Assembly: GCA_020351995.1 (NCBI GenBank)
Contig: CP070674.1
Location: 2,322,222 to 2,370,036, forward strand
DNA from: Candidatus Zixiibacteriota bacterium
GTDB lineage: Bacteria; Zixibacteria; MSB-5A5; GN15; FEB-12
Length of the DNA stretch: 47,815 nucleotides
Direction: 5' to 3'
Shown: in pieces, positions 17,851-26,195 of the stretch
Layout of the letters: each line of letters opens with the position of its first letter
Numbering within the stretch: the first letter of the stretch is position 1
Notes under the pieces: model-generated
Databases searched by the model: none
Told to the model about the DNA's origin: nothing
What the model saw: only the letters and a program-made list of their open reading frames with translations
Made by a program: the position numbers and the translations under genes

Positions 17851-17921
17851 GTTGCCGGGCCAGACCGACGGCAACAGTCTGCGGGAAGGGCGATAACTAC
17901 AGAATACACCACGGGCCCGCA
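17851..17921 (+). promoter_or_regulatory. Structured leader before the HNH nuclease gene
   Basis: GTTGCCG (17851-17857) pairs with CGGCAAC (17869-17875). Downstream, TGCGGG (17880-17885) can pair with CCCGCA (17916-17921). It matches no riboswitch class I recognise. Confidence 0.3.
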
Positions 17922-17959
17922 ACCCTGGCGGCTTAGAATTGGTATATGTGGTAGGACTG

Positions 17960-18499
17960 ATGAGTAGTTCGCTTATAAATAGAAGCGTTCTGATGCTGAA
18001 TCAGAACTATGAACCGCTGACGATTACTTCGGCAAGGCGGGCTGTTGTACTTCTCTTTCAGGGCAAGGCGGAAATGATTGAAACCGCTGATGGCCTGAAA
18101 ATCCGCTCTGTTTCAAGGAGTTATTCGCTCCCCTCGGTCGTCAGGCTGTGGCACTACAAGAAGGTTCCTTTCAAGCGCATTATGCTTACCCGAAAAAACA
18201 TCATCATGCGCGACAGAAACCGGTGCCAGTACTGTGGGACCGCCAAGGGACCGATGACAGTTGACCATATTGTACCGAAGACTATGGGCGGAACCGATAG
18301 CTGGGAGAATCTCGTTTGTTCCTGTTCGAAATGCAATAATAAGAAAGGCGACCGCACTCCCGAGCAATCTCAAATGAAACTTCTCAAAAGACCAACGCGT
18401 CCCACCTACATTACATTCATACAGCGTAACCATCGGGTTGACGATCGATGGAAACCGTACCTGTTCCTGGACTCCGCCATTGGCGGAGCGACCACATGA
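17960..18499 (+). CDS. HNH endonuclease family protein
   Basis: I start at the ATG at 17960 (MSSSLINRSVLMLNQNYEPL), which has TAGGA just upstream and matches the common start of this family; an in-frame TTG at 17939 is less likely. The 179-residue protein has a short N-terminal domain and then a C-terminal HNH fold. C89-x2-C92 and C122-x2-C125 form the structural zinc site, and D102-H103 in VDHIVPKTMGG is the metal-binding catalytic pair. NKKGDRTP follows. These stand-alone HNH proteins occur widely as single chromosomal genes and their target is not well defined. They are distinct from homing or restriction enzymes. Confidence 0.9.
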   Translation: MSSSLINRSVLMLNQNYEPLTITSARRAVVLLFQGKAEMIETADGLKIRSVSRSYSLPSVVRLWHYKKVPFKRIMLTRKNIIMRDRNRCQYCGTAKGPMTVDHIVPKTMGGTDSWENLVCSCSKCNNKKGDRTPEQSQMKLLKRPTRPTYITFIQRNHRVDDRWKPYLFLDSAIGGATT

Positions 18500-18593
18500 G
18501 GCTATCGGTACGGCTGGCTCGTGTAACTTCGTCTTTGTCTGACCAAACATCTTTATAAGACTGACAAGAGTGAAAAAACCAAAAAGTTTTTAT

Positions 18594-18622
18594 TTGATTT
18601 AATCCTGCTTAATCTGTAAACT
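18594..18622 (+). promoter_or_regulatory. Candidate promoter of the trpS-scpA-scpB operon
   Basis: TTGATT (18594-18599) and TAAACT (18617-18622) are separated by exactly 17 bases; each matches four of six consensus positions. Transcription would start near 18629, inside the frame opened by the upstream TTG. Confidence 0.35.
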
Positions 18623-19674
18623 TGGCGGGTGATAAATCGTCCGCGAGCGCGAGGAGAAGAAAAATAAGTACCGGCAACGACAGCGGCAGTAAAGGGAAGG
18701 AAACGATCCTGTCCGGTATGCAGCCGACCGGAAGGCTGCATGTCGGTAATCTCGAGGGAGCCCTGAGAAACTGGGTCGCGCTTCAGAATGATTACCATAT
18801 GTACTGCTGTATTGTGGACTGGCACTCACTGACAGCGGAATTCGGGGACCCGTCCGAACTGAAAGAAAATGTCTTTCAGATGGCCGTTGACTTTATCGCG
18901 GCCGGTCTGGATCCGGCGAAGTGCGCCATATTCGTTCAGTCCGAGGTTAAAGAGCATGCCGAACTCCACCTGTTGTTTTCCATGCTCATATCCGTTCCCA
19001 CGCTGACCCGGCTGCCCACCTATCGGGAGAGAAAGGACGAACTGGACTCGTACGGATTTCTGGGTTACCCGGTTCTTCAGGCCGCGGACATCTGCATTTA
19101 CAATGCCCATAAGGTACCGGTCGGCAAGGACCAGGAAAAACACATCTGGCTGGCCAATGATCTGGCCAAAAGGTTCAATAATTTGTACGGCCCGACGCTG
19201 GTGGAACCGGAGGCTCTCTTCACGAAAGTGCCCCTCATTCTCGGTTCCGACAGGAGGAAGATGTCCAAGTCGTTGAATAACGATATCGCTATCACGGCTA
19301 CTGAGGCTGAGACGGCCAAGAAGATAATGTCGTTCTTTACGGATGAGAAAAAAATCCGCAAGGGTGATCCCGGCAACCCGGATATGTGCCCGGTGTTCAT
19401 GCTGCACAAAGTTTATACACCGGAAGCGGAAGAAGAAATCGCTCCGCCGTGCCGGACGGGCGAACTCGGATGTGTCGACTGCAAGAAACGGCTGGCGACC
19501 AACCTTAATGCCAACCTGGCGGCATTGAGAGAGAAACGCGCCGAACTCGTCAAAAAGCGTGGCTATGTATGGGATGTGCTGCGGGATGGCTCTGAGCGGG
19601 CTCGCGAACGCGCCCGCGGCGTAATGGAGGCGGTGCGAACCGCTATGAAAATCAGCTACCGGGACAATGAATGA
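18622..19674 (+). CDS. trpS: Tryptophanyl-tRNA synthetase with [4Fe-4S] motif
   Basis: This is a class I synthetase that charges tRNA-Trp. GMQPTGRLHVGN (33-44) holds the HIGH-type motif and KMSKS starts at 213. C256-x20-C277-x6-C284-x2-C287 closely resembles the C-x22-C-x6-C-x2-C cluster site described in Thermotoga TrpRS. The start codon is unclear. There is no ATG or GTG before the conserved core: the first in-frame candidate is TTG at 18622 with no Shine-Dalgarno sequence. An ATA at 18664 has a well-placed GAGGAG, seven bases upstream. Residues 1-25 are unlike other TrpRS, so the true N-terminus may be shorter. The stop overlaps scpA (ATGA). Confidence 0.93.
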   Translation: MAGDKSSASARRRKISTGNDSGSKGKETILSGMQPTGRLHVGNLEGALRNWVALQNDYHMYCCIVDWHSLTAEFGDPSELKENVFQMAVDFIAAGLDPAKCAIFVQSEVKEHAELHLLFSMLISVPTLTRLPTYRERKDELDSYGFLGYPVLQAADICIYNAHKVPVGKDQEKHIWLANDLAKRFNNLYGPTLVEPEALFTKVPLILGSDRRKMSKSLNNDIAITATEAETAKKIMSFFTDEKKIRKGDPGNPDMCPVFMLHKVYTPEAEEEIAPPCRTGELGCVDCKKRLATNLNANLAALREKRAELVKKRGYVWDVLRDGSERARERARGVMEAVRTAMKISYRDNE

Positions 19675-20471
19675 TGGAAACCACCGCCGTTCGACAGCAG
19701 GATGATTACCGGGTTGATCTGACAGTTTTTCAGGGACCGCTGGATCTGCTGCTCTATTTGATCAAGAAAGAGGAAGTTGACATATATAATATTCCGATCG
19801 CCCGCATCACCCGGCAGTACCTTGAGTATATTGACTTGATGACAACTCTCAATCTTGAAGTCGCCGGCGAGTTTATCCTCATGGCGGCGACGCTGATTCG
19901 CATCAAGACCAAAATGCTGTTGCCGCGGGACGAAGATAATCCTGATGAGCCCGATCCGCGTGAAGAACTGATGCAGGCCCTCATCGAGTACCGGAAATAC
20001 CGTGAGGCAGGTGATGTCCTCAAGGACAGGGCCCTGACCGAAGAGCGGAAATACGTCCCACCGAACGCCGTTGAAAAAATCGAAGGACGGGTCGAACTGG
20101 AACCGGTGACCACTTTCTTTGATCTCCTGACGGCTTTCAGGGACGTGATGAAAACAAAACGCGAAGCCGGCATCCACGAGGTGCGCCCCCAGGAAGTTCA
20201 TATAGAGGACAGAATAAAGCACGTTCTGCTGATCCTCAAGAATGTGGAGTATGCTACCTTTGAGGATCTCTTCGCTGACGTACCTACGAAGATAGTCGCG
20301 GTCGTAACTTTTATCGCGTTGCTTGAGCTGGTGCGTTCCCGGCGGGTCACCCTGTATCAATCCCTTCCTTTCGCCGAGGTAAGGGTTTATCGGGGTGAGG
20401 AATTCGATGCCGAGGGACAGGATATCGATCTGATCGACATCACGGCAATACAAGAGCAGGTGAAAGTGTAG
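19671..20471 (+). CDS. scpA: Segregation and condensation protein A
   Basis: The 266-residue protein is the kleisin subunit that bridges SMC heads and, with ScpB, organises and segregates chromosomes. The N-terminal region (VFQGPLDLLLYLIKKEEVDI, about 18-37) binds the SMC neck. LEVAGEFILMAATLIRIKTK follows, and a C-terminal winged helix binds the SMC cap. The start ATG overlaps the trpS stop, and two tandem ATG codons occur (19671 and 19674). scpB follows after three bases, as in most bacteria. Confidence 0.95.
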   Translation: MMETTAVRQQDDYRVDLTVFQGPLDLLLYLIKKEEVDIYNIPIARITRQYLEYIDLMTTLNLEVAGEFILMAATLIRIKTKMLLPRDEDNPDEPDPREELMQALIEYRKYREAGDVLKDRALTEERKYVPPNAVEKIEGRVELEPVTTFFDLLTAFRDVMKTKREAGIHEVRPQEVHIEDRIKHVLLILKNVEYATFEDLFADVPTKIVAVVTFIALLELVRSRRVTLYQSLPFAEVRVYRGEEFDAEGQDIDLIDITAIQEQVKV

Positions 20472-20474
20472 CTT

Positions 20475-21263
20475 ATGGACAATAATTTTCGGCAGTCGAT
20501 AGTCGAGGCTCTGGTGCTGGCTTCTCCCGAGCCATTGCCGGCAAGGAAGATCGCGGAAATGATAGAGGGTATGAGCCCCTCCGGGGTGAGTCAAGCGGTG
20601 GCCGGTCTCAATACGCGATACATGGAAAGTGGGTCGTCGTTCAGGATTCGGGAGATAGCCGGCGGGTATCAGGTATACATCGTCCCGGAGTTCACGGGTT
20701 ACGTACAGGAGATGTTTTCCAGGCGACGCAAGATGCGGCTGACCCGGGCCGCGCTGGAAACGCTGGCGATCATAACTTACCGTCAGCCGGTAACCCGAAT
20801 CGAGATAGAGCAGATTCGCGGCGTGGCATCAGACGCTGTAATTCACAACCTTCTGGAAAAGAACATGATTACGATAAAAGGCCGGGCTGAAACGGTCGGC
20901 AAACCTCTTCAGTATGGTACGACCGACGAGTTCCTCAAGTTCTTCGGGCTGAACAGCCTGGAGGATCTGCCCAGGATGTCTGAGATAGAAGAACTTATCG
21001 CGTCAGAAAGTGAATCAGATACGGAAGATCTCGGGTTTGGAGAAACTGACGACAATGGTAACGGGAAACGTTTCCTGGCAGTGAATGTCGCCGACAGTGC
21101 TCCTGATGCCCCCGGCCACGTCGAACGCGATCAGACGGAAGAACGAACAGTAGCGACGGTATCGCCCGATGAGGAATCGGAAAGTGAGGCGGCCGCGGAG
21201 GAGCCCTCATCCGATGACAGAGCAGGCAGTTCGGGGATTACTGTTGATATAGACACGACCTGA
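20475..21263 (+). CDS. scpB: Segregation and condensation protein B with long acidic tail
   Basis: Residues 1-170 form the two winged-helix domains of ScpB, which dimerises and binds the ScpA linker. Family signatures include ALETLAIITYRQPVTR and the IRGV that follows, and GRAETVGKPLQYGTT. The family is usually about 180-200 residues, but this protein has 262. The extra ~85 residues are Glu/Asp/Ser-rich and probably disordered. The gene starts three bases after scpA, and the rluB-type gene follows 80 bases later. Confidence 0.93.
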   Translation: MDNNFRQSIVEALVLASPEPLPARKIAEMIEGMSPSGVSQAVAGLNTRYMESGSSFRIREIAGGYQVYIVPEFTGYVQEMFSRRRKMRLTRAALETLAIITYRQPVTRIEIEQIRGVASDAVIHNLLEKNMITIKGRAETVGKPLQYGTTDEFLKFFGLNSLEDLPRMSEIEELIASESESDTEDLGFGETDDNGNGKRFLAVNVADSAPDAPGHVERDQTEERTVATVSPDEESESEAAAEEPSSDDRAGSSGITVDIDTT

Positions 21264-21343
21264 CCGCTTTCCCAAGCACCGATAACAATGGTCGATATTA
21301 GGCGGAAAGAAGCCCCGGTAGATCCGGATGCCTGGTGACGACC

Positions 21344-22063
21344 ATGATTCGGCTGAATAAATATCTCTCCATATGCGGTGTAACCTCGCGTCGAGGCGCC
21401 GACGGCCTTATCACCAGTGGCCGTGTCGCCGTTAACGGTTCGACGGTAGAACAGCTGGGTACCATCATCGATGAAGAGAACGACACGGTCGAAGTCGATG
21501 GTGTGCCGGTCTCGCCCGTTGAAAAACAGGTATATGTCGTTCTCAATAAACCTCCCGGCGTAATGACTACTTTGAGTGACCCGTTCCAGCGAAAAACCGT
21601 CACGCATTACCTGGCCGACCTCGATGCTCGTGTCTACCCGGTGGGACGACTGGATTACGATACCGAAGGCGTGTTACTTCTGACCAACGATGGTGACCTG
21701 GCGTTCCGATTGGCTCATCCAAGATACCGGGTGGAAAAGATCTACGAAGCGAGGGTGAAGGGGAAGTTCACCGAGGAGAGTGTGCAGGCCATCGGCCGCG
21801 GTATTACGCTGGCCGATGGAGCTACTGGAAAAGCCACGGTAAATATTCTGAGTTATCAGAAGGGAGTTTCGAAAGTCAGGCTTGTTTTGACTGAAGGCAG
21901 AAAGCGAGAGGTCAAGCAATTGTGCGCCGCCGTGGGTCATCCAGTTGTTAAGCTGGTGCGAAAGAAGTTTGCCGGTATATCTGCAAAAGGGCTTCAGCCG
22001 GGCAAATGGCGCCACCTGACGGAAAAAGAGGTTGGCGTTTTGAGGGATCTGGTAGGATTGTAA
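21344..22063 (+). CDS. RluB/RsuA-family 16S/23S rRNA pseudouridine synthase
   Basis: I choose the ATG at 21344 (MIRLNKYLSICGVTSRRGAD), which begins the S4 domain exactly as usual; a GTG three codons earlier is possible. The 239-residue protein has an S4 RNA-binding domain (2-60) and a pseudouridine synthase core. The catalytic aspartate is D104 in GRLDYDTEGVLLLTNDGD, and TEGRKREVKQL is the C-terminal signature. It isomerises a specific uridine in rRNA; RluB (23S) is the likeliest subtype because scpA-scpB-rluB is a conserved order. Confidence 0.92.
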   Translation: MIRLNKYLSICGVTSRRGADGLITSGRVAVNGSTVEQLGTIIDEENDTVEVDGVPVSPVEKQVYVVLNKPPGVMTTLSDPFQRKTVTHYLADLDARVYPVGRLDYDTEGVLLLTNDGDLAFRLAHPRYRVEKIYEARVKGKFTEESVQAIGRGITLADGATGKATVNILSYQKGVSKVRLVLTEGRKREVKQLCAAVGHPVVKLVRKKFAGISAKGLQPGKWRHLTEKEVGVLRDLVGL

Positions 22064-22114
22064 GCGTGTTTCGCTGCTGAAGGCGGGAATGGAGACAGAG
22101 TTTGAAGGGGTGAT

Positions 22115-23878
22115 CTACCGGTTGAGCCGCAGGACTGTTCCGTCGTTACCGACCGCAAAAACGTCGCTCATAGCTGTACCCCATACAGCCCAGAGCGTTT
22201 GTCCCGTTTTGACCGGGGCCTCGTTCCAGGTACTCCCATTGTAATTAAAAAGAGCTCCGCGTGCGCCTACCACATAAATATCGGTTTCGGACATACCGAA
22301 AAGACCATTCAGTGTGTCTACAGGCAAACCGGCAATAACGCTCCAATTTTCACCTTTGCGGCGGGCAACCGTGCCATCAGTGCCGACTGCCAGAGCATAG
22401 CCGCTCCAGGAGGTCCAAACGGCCCGCAACGACATGGTGCCAAGGGTATCCTCGATTTTCCACTCGTCGCCATCGAAATGCAGCACAATACCCGAATCGC
22501 CGACAGCAAAGGCAAAAGCCTCGGAATTACCGGAAATTCCCATAAGGTTAACCGTAGTTTCGCTTTTGTCCTGGTACCATGATTGACCGTCGTAGTGGGC
22601 AATATGGCCTTCCTGGCCGACCCCGTATATGTTTGTGCTGCTGGTGCCCCAGACACCGAAAAGGTCTCTCATATTGCCTGCTGTCTGCCGGCTCCATCCG
22701 CTTCCATCGTAGTGAACAACCATGCCGCGCTGCCCTACGGCGAAGATATCAGTCGCGGAAACCCCCCAGACTGCGTAAAGGGAGAGCCCGGTGGAACTGT
22801 TCATGGGGCTGAAATTTGACCCGTCAAAGTGATAAATAACTCCCGAAGCACCTACCGTATAAACATTTCCGGGCGATGTTCCCCACACCCCTCTCAAATC
22901 ACCGGCAAGACCCCGCAGAGCCTCGTTCCAGCGCGTACCGTCGAATGACATTACGGTGCCGGTTTCACCAACTGCCAGGATCACTCCGCCGGAATTACCT
23001 CCAACGCCCCTGAGATCTGAGGAGGTGGATGCTGTCACTATGGTCCAATCGGAGCCGGAGTGACCGATGATGGCGCCGCCGTCCCCGACTGCCCAAAAAC
23101 TTGTGTCGGAGGTCGGCCACACACCGCGCAGATCCTCAACCGTCGGACTGGTCAACGTGGACCACGTGGCCCCGTCGTAGACCACGACTGTGCCGTCACT
23201 GCCCACAGCGGTAGCATTGGAGGAAGAAACTCCCCTGATGCTGTACAGAGAAAGAGACGTTCCGCTGGACATGGTCTGCCAGGCGGAACCGTTGTAATGG
23301 ATAATCTCTCCACCCGAGCCGACCGCGAATACTCTATCGGAAGAGCTTCCCCAAACCGAATTAAGAGTTTCCGACGTTACGGTGTTGGCGAGGCGCCAGG
23401 ACGCTCCGTCAAAATGCAGTACTGTTCCGGCGCCGCCCACGGCGTAAATATCTTGAGCGGAAAAGCCCCATACACTGTGAAGGTTCTCCGAGGTTGGAGT
23501 GGCGACCAACTGCCAGTCGTCTCCGTCAAAATGGAAAATCGTCCCACCATCACCGACCGCGAAAAGGTTGCCAAATGAGCTCCCCCAGATGCCGTTCAGA
23601 GCGACAGGAGCACCGCAGTACTCGGCTGTCCAGCGAACGCCGTCAAAGCGAAGGATTGTTCCCACGTCGCCGACCGCCAGAGCCTGTCCGTTAGTGCCTA
23701 CCCAAATATCATGGAGTTGAGCCCCCGTGGTCAAAAGCTCCCACTCGCCGTCGGGCACGGGTCCCGGACCCAACGGGTGGTCCGACTCGTTACCGCACGA
23801 GGCCGTCAGCAGCCCCAGCATCAATGCGCCAATAAATATCCGGAGCGCTTTCTTTTGTCGGTCAGTAGTGATATACAA
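22115..23878 (-). CDS. Lipoprotein with 14 gap-free 39-residue beta-propeller repeats
   Basis: The 587-residue protein probably starts at a TTG (23878) preceded by GAGGGG. This gives a lipoprotein signal (RQKKALRIFIGALMLGLL then TASC, lipid on C28). From residue 55 to the end it consists of 14 repeats of exactly 39 residues with no insertion or deletion. The repeat pattern is L-x-x-V-W-G, then AVG-x-x-G-T, then HFDG-x-x-W. Repeat 14 stops after 26 residues, before the W strand. The segment before repeat 1 (GEWELLTTGAQ) looks like that missing strand, so the ends probably close on each other. It is an envelope-anchored propeller, likely a binding scaffold. No catalytic residue is visible. Confidence 0.85.
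   Translation of the reverse strand: MYITTDRQKKALRIFIGALMLGLLTASCGNESDHPLGPGPVPDGEWELLTTGAQLHDIWVGTNGQALAVGDVGTILRFDGVRWTAEYCGAPVALNGIWGSSFGNLFAVGDGGTIFHFDGDDWQLVATPTSENLHSVWGFSAQDIYAVGGAGTVLHFDGASWRLANTVTSETLNSVWGSSSDRVFAVGSGGEIIHYNGSAWQTMSSGTSLSLYSIRGVSSSNATAVGSDGTVVVYDGATWSTLTSPTVEDLRGVWPTSDTSFWAVGDGGAIIGHSGSDWTIVTASTSSDLRGVGGNSGGVILAVGETGTVMSFDGTRWNEALRGLAGDLRGVWGTSPGNVYTVGASGVIYHFDGSNFSPMNSSTGLSLYAVWGVSATDIFAVGQRGMVVHYDGSGWSRQTAGNMRDLFGVWGTSSTNIYGVGQEGHIAHYDGQSWYQDKSETTVNLMGISGNSEAFAFAVGDSGIVLHFDGDEWKIEDTLGTMSLRAVWTSWSGYALAVGTDGTVARRKGENWSVIAGLPVDTLNGLFGMSETDIYVVGARGALFNYNGSTWNEAPVKTGQTLWAVWGTAMSDVFAVGNDGTVLRLNR
22118..23716 (-). repeat. 14 tandem coding repeats, 117-base period
   Basis: The repeats encode residues 55-587 of the propeller lipoprotein. 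Thirteen full units of 39 codons and a final one of 26 keep phase throughout. DNA copies have diverged, so conservation is at the protein level and recent duplication is unlikely. Confidence 0.85.
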
Positions 23879-23976
23879 GTCCCCTCAGTTAGAGCAAATC
23901 CGAAAAGTAACCCCGAAGTTAGCACCGAAGTAATACGTGCGATGACCCGGCGCCCGCTTGGACCGGGACCAATATA

Positions 23977-24004
23977 AATATACAAAATATATCGCATTTA
24001 GCAA
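23977..24004 (-). promoter_or_regulatory. Promoter of the propeller lipoprotein gene
   Basis: On the minus strand TTGCTA (23999-24004) is followed after 16 bases by TATATT (23977-23982). The region is A/T-rich. The leader to the TTG start would be about 90 bases. Confidence 0.45.
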
Positions 24005-24651
24005 ACAAGTTAGTGGCATTCGGCTTATTGGAGGCAACCAGGCACCGGCCGCGGCTCAGGTCGAAACCGACACACCTCGGATCAACGTCCTCAGGCCTCT
24101 TTACTAATCGATTAAGCCGTTGTCTTTTAGCTGCCTGCCGGGACAGGCTCACGGTGGCCCATTTCAGGCAAGCTGGCTTTGCGAAAAAGTGCTACGGGAA
24201 CTGAAATTACACTACTCTCCGGTGGACTTATTTCGTAATATTCTTAAACAGCGGGGTTTTACAAGTACAGACAACTTCATCGTACTTATTATAAGTGATG
24301 TGGCAGGAACTCTATAAAAGACTGAACATGATTGGCCCTCCCAGGGTCAATTCCATTGGCAGGTGCGACAAGGTCGCTCGGAAAAGTTCCGTCTCCGGCC
24401 TGACCGATGTGAGCAAAGAATTTCTTGTAAGGATGCATCTCATCCGACACCTGAGATCCGAAAACCGACGATCAGGCAAACACGCACCTTTGGAGCAAAA
24501 TGAGCGAAGAGATATGAGCTCCCGGTTTTAGGCCGTACGATGGATTGTGCGATACCGAATGATCAGCCAATTTAACTATGAGATTTGATTAGCAGTCAAC
24601 TGTTATTTGTGGATGCAGTTTTCCACCTAAAATCCAAGAAAGGATGCATTT
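24005..24651. other. Long stretch without a convincing gene
   Basis: Only short open frames occur here, without good ribosome sites or recognisable products. One small hairpin is visible: GCCTG (24133-24137) and CAGGC (24144-24148) around CCGGGA. AAGGATGCAT occurs twice, at about 24430 and just before the next gene. It may hold the TPR gene's promoter, a small RNA or a decayed gene, but none can be shown. Confidence 0.4.
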
Positions 24652-26121
24652 ATGGTAACGTATGGTTTCGTAAGGCCAGCCCTGATGATTACCATCGGTT
24701 TATTGCTGATGGTAGCCGTTGGTCTGGCAGGCACCATGGAGGGCAAGGTGCCCATCACAACAACGTCGAATCAAGCTTTAGATCAATTTCTTAAGGGACG
24801 CGATCTGGCAGAGCGTCTGCGCGTTCAGGATGCCCGGCCATATTTTGAGAAGGCTATTGCTCTTGATCCCAACTTTGCCCTCGCTCATCTAAACCTTGCC
24901 TTTGTCGCGCCCAGTGCGAAACTGTTTTTCGAACACCACGATATCGCCAAGGGCCTGATTGACAAGGTTTCTGAGGGTGAGAAGCTGATGATTCTTGGCG
25001 TTGAGGCAGGGAATAATGCCCAGCCGATGAAGCAGCGCGAGATCTATCAAAAGCTGGTCACTATGTTCCCCGATGATGAGCGGGTGCACAACTTGCTCGG
25101 CACCAACTACTTCGGGCAGCAGCAATGGGAGCAGGCTGTTGAGCATTACAAGAAGTCTACAGAAATCAATTCCAGTTTCTCACCGCCGTACAACCAGATG
25201 GGATATGCCTATCGCTTCCTCGAAAAATACCCCGAGGCGGAGACGTCTTTTCAGAAGTATATCGAACTTATTCCTGACGACCCGAACCCCTATGATTCGT
25301 ATGCTGAATTGCTGATGAAAATGGGCAGGTACCAGGAATCGATCGACAATTACAAAAAGGCCTTGGCAGTGAGCCCCACCTTTGCTGCTTCGCACATCGG
25401 GATTGCCACCAATCTCAATTTCATGGGTAAATACCCGGAAGCAAGAACACAACTCCAGGAACTGTATAACAATGCCCGGGATGATGGTCAAAGGCGTCAG
25501 GCCCATTTTGCCATGGCCGTCTCTTACGCTGATGAAGGCAACACCGAGATGGCTATCAATGAAATCAAGAATCAGTACATCATAGCGGAGCAGATAGGTG
25601 ACTATGCCGCCATGTCCGGTGACGCTATTACCATGGGCAACATCTACTATTCGGCCGGGCAGTATGACGATGCTATGAAGATGTATCAGAAATCGGTGAG
25701 TCTCATTGAGAAGGCGAACCTCACAGAAGAAGTCAAAGACAACACCCGCCGCAACTTCCTATTCAACGAGGCGCGTATTGCCCTCATGAAAGGGGACCTG
25801 CAAACAGCCAAGGTCAAGACCGACGAGTACAAGATGAAGGTTGAGACTCTCAATAACCCATTCCAGATTCGTCTTGCCCATGAGCTAAAAGGTATGATCG
25901 CGCTTGAGGAGAAAGACTTCAAGACAGCTCATACCAACTTGCTCAAGGCCAATCAGCAGAACCCGCAAAACCTGTGTCGCCTGGCCGAGGTGTATATGGC
26001 TGAGGGTGATCAGCAAGAAGCCAAGGCGATGTGCCAGAAGGCAGTTAACTTCAACCAGCTCAACAGCCTCAATCAGGCCTTTGCGAAACACAAGGCCAAG
26101 CGGATGTTGGCTGGAATGTAA
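24652..26121 (+). CDS. Exported tetratricopeptide-repeat protein
   Basis: The 489-residue protein starts with a hydrophobic signal segment (about 8-26: ALMITIGLLLMVAVGLAG) and continues as TPR helices to its end. Clear units include ARPYFEKAIALDPNFALAHL, QWEQAVEHYKKSTEINS, YPEAETSFQKYIELIPDDP, YQESIDNYKKALAVSP and YDDAMKMYQKSVSL. About ten or more helical pairs are likely. TPR proteins of this kind act as scaffolds in the periplasm; no enzyme domain is present. AAAGGA is seven bases upstream of the ATG, and a strong terminator follows. The gene stands alone. Confidence 0.85.
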   Translation: MVTYGFVRPALMITIGLLLMVAVGLAGTMEGKVPITTTSNQALDQFLKGRDLAERLRVQDARPYFEKAIALDPNFALAHLNLAFVAPSAKLFFEHHDIAKGLIDKVSEGEKLMILGVEAGNNAQPMKQREIYQKLVTMFPDDERVHNLLGTNYFGQQQWEQAVEHYKKSTEINSSFSPPYNQMGYAYRFLEKYPEAETSFQKYIELIPDDPNPYDSYAELLMKMGRYQESIDNYKKALAVSPTFAASHIGIATNLNFMGKYPEARTQLQELYNNARDDGQRRQAHFAMAVSYADEGNTEMAINEIKNQYIIAEQIGDYAAMSGDAITMGNIYYSAGQYDDAMKMYQKSVSLIEKANLTEEVKDNTRRNFLFNEARIALMKGDLQTAKVKTDEYKMKVETLNNPFQIRLAHELKGMIALEEKDFKTAHTNLLKANQQNPQNLCRLAEVYMAEGDQQEAKAMCQKAVNFNQLNSLNQAFAKHKAKRMLAGM

Positions 26122-26158
26122 CGGTCGGCAGAGATTGCCGAATCACACAGTAACAATG

Positions 26159-26194
26159 GTGGATGCCGCTTATCGGCATCCACTTTCGTTTTTT
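26159..26194 (+). terminator. Strong intrinsic terminator, shared by convergent genes
   Basis: GTGGATGCCG (26159-26168) pairs perfectly with CGGCATCCAC (26174-26183) around CTTAT, followed by TTTCGTTTTTT. It ends the TPR gene and lies against the stop of the minus-strand rubrerythrin-like gene. Confidence 0.9.
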
Positions 26195-26195
26195 A

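Noticed and set aside
17851-17921. Possible cyclic di-GMP riboswitch, given an HD-GYP gene nearby
   Set aside because: The conserved tetraloop receptor and GCAAA-type elements are missing; only generic stems are visible.
24013-24531. Several open frames of 60-80 codons in the gene-poor gap
   Set aside because: None has a good ribosome site, a recognisable domain or a signal peptide.
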